From positions 1 to 6,814 of the forward strand of contig JAGVLI010000351.1 in assembly GCA_020054355.1 (NCBI GenBank): a DNA stretch of 6,814 nucleotides, given 5' to 3'. The notes below the pieces were generated by a model, which did no database searches, was not told where the DNA came from, and saw only the letters and a program-made list of their open reading frames with translations. This DNA comes from Planctomycetales bacterium (GTDB lineage: Bacteria; Planctomycetota; Planctomycetia; Gemmatales; Gemmataceae). The translations under genes and the position numbers were made by a program. Numbering within the stretch: position 1 is the stretch's first letter; each line of letters starts with the position of its first letter. Below are positions 6,260 through 6,814 of the stretch, in pieces.

Positions 6260-6363
6260 GTACGTCAGGCTTTCCAGCCTGACACTGGCACCCTCGACAG
6301 TCTCATCGTCAGCGGGCGCTGCGTGTCACTGGCGGCAGTGTCAGGCTGGAAAGCCTGACGTAC
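6260..6363. repeat. REPIN-like double palindrome
   Basis: Two perfect 28-bp arms in inverted orientation, at 6260-6287 and 6336-6363, enclose a 48-bp centre. Each arm is itself a hairpin with an 8-bp stem, GTCAGGCT/AGCCTGAC, around a 4-base loop (6264-6283 and 6340-6359). A pair of short palindromes in head-to-head arrangement is the architecture of REPINs, which RAYT transposases are thought to mobilise; no such transposase is in this window. A further small stem, CACTG/CAGTG, lies at 6327-6340. The element fills most of the gap between the CDP-alcohol phosphatidyltransferase and cdsA. It could attenuate or stabilise a transcript running through the operon. There is no U-tract after the stems to make it a classical terminator. 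No clean target duplication is visible. Confidence 0.88.
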
Positions 6364-6401
6364 AAGAACGCCATCGAGCAAGTGCCTGTTTGAATTCCAC
6401 A

Positions 6402-6814
6402 TTACGTTTTTTTGCTTGTCAAAGTCCGGGCGATGCGCCAGAGCCGGCGCAACGCGGTCAACAACCCGCCCAGCGCAATCGCTGCCAGCACGATCGTCGG
6501 CATCGGCAAGGCCGACTGCCAGGCGGCCGGGGCCAGGCCGAGGAACACGGCGGCCACCGTCACCAGGAACATGCGTTGCTGCTTGGCCATCGGCCCGACG
6601 AACTCCGAACCGGCGCCGGACGCCTTGCCCAGCACGCGGACGTAGGCGGTCAGCAAAGCGGCGCAGGCTGCCAGGTAGCCGACATCGGGCAGGCTGTTGG
6701 CGGCATAGCCCAGACCGATGAGGGTGGCAGCGTCGGAGAATCGATCCGGCACGTCGTTGAACAGTTCACCGACGCGAGACGCCTGGCCGGTGGCCAGCGC
6801 CACCATGCCGTCGA
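6402..6814 (-). CDS. CDP-alcohol phosphatidyltransferase, C-terminal part (5' end outside window)
   Basis: The visible 136 residues are the C-terminal part of a membrane enzyme that transfers a phosphatidyl group from CDP-diacylglycerol to an alcohol. The first visible residues, DG, belong to the DxxDG...G...D...D motif. The text reads D1-G2-M-V-A5-L6, eight residues, then G15, N19, D23, D27. The usual Arg after A5 is Leu, and the third Asp of the motif is Asn19 with an Asp next to it. From memory, a divergent branch of the family with GxLxNxxPDRxSD and GPMAKQ motifs reads like this, so the change may be branch-specific rather than inactivating. Hydrophobic segments lie at about 26-40, 43-60, 81-99 and 104-122, followed by a basic tail ending SKKT. 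An ATG at 6806 lies inside the motif and is not the true start. Placement upstream of cdsA and plsC fits phospholipid synthesis. The alcohol used cannot be told from this part. Confidence 0.8.
   Translation of the reverse strand, partial: DGMVALATGQASRVGELFNDVPDRFSDAATLIGLGYAANSLPDVGYLAACAALLTAYVRVLGKASGAGSEFVGPMAKQQRMFLVTVAAVFLGLAPAAWQSALPMPTIVLAAIALGGLLTALRRLWRIARTLTSKKT

Noticed and set aside
6260..6363. Classical Rho-independent terminator after the CDP-alcohol phosphatidyltransferase
   Set aside because: The stems are strong, but no T-run follows on either strand. The doubled head-to-head palindromes fit a REPIN better.

Overview
The window is GC-rich and gene-dense and looks like bacterial chromosome, most likely from a planctomycete (Gemmata/Pirellula-like lineages). 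The grounds are indirect: a twin-arginine leader of the form RRD-hydrophobic-GLGAAV..LP.LEAL, a large exported protein with an Ig-like N-terminal domain and a coiled coil, and small palindromic dispersed-type repeats between genes. There is no rRNA or other marker gene, so the assignment is an inference.

Layout from left to right. Positions 1-99 are an unresolved edge. Positions 100-2781 (minus) encode an 893-residue exported protein of unknown function. Positions 2782-3305 are a 524-bp divergent intergenic region. It holds two tandem copies (2929-3068 and 3118-3263) of a 140-146 bp element bounded by inverted repeats. Positions 3306-4448 (plus) encode a Tat-exported pectate-lyase-like beta-helix protein, convergent with the next gene across a 16-bp gap. 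Positions 4465-6814 (minus) form a phospholipid cluster. In transcription order it holds a CDP-alcohol phosphatidyltransferase (5' end outside the window), a 162-bp gap with a REPIN-like double palindrome, CdsA, and a PlsC-type acyltransferase 5 bp after the cdsA stop.

The three minus-strand genes on the right belong to one pathway. PlsC makes phosphatidic acid, CdsA activates it to CDP-diacylglycerol, and CDP-alcohol phosphatidyltransferases transfer a phosphatidyl group to an alcohol. The two genes on the left encode exported or cell-surface proteins with no visible link to lipid synthesis.

The most unusual signal is the twin element at 2929-3263. Both copies can fold on the plus strand into the same shape: a terminal stem, a conserved hairpin with tandem G-U pairs, and a second hairpin. 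The second hairpin's sequence differs between copies, but three base pairs have changed on both sides and its internal mismatch is kept. A TTA(G/C)AAT hexamer region lies exactly 11 bp upstream of each copy. This fits either a tandem pair of small structured RNA genes or a palindromic non-autonomous mobile element. The window alone cannot decide between them.
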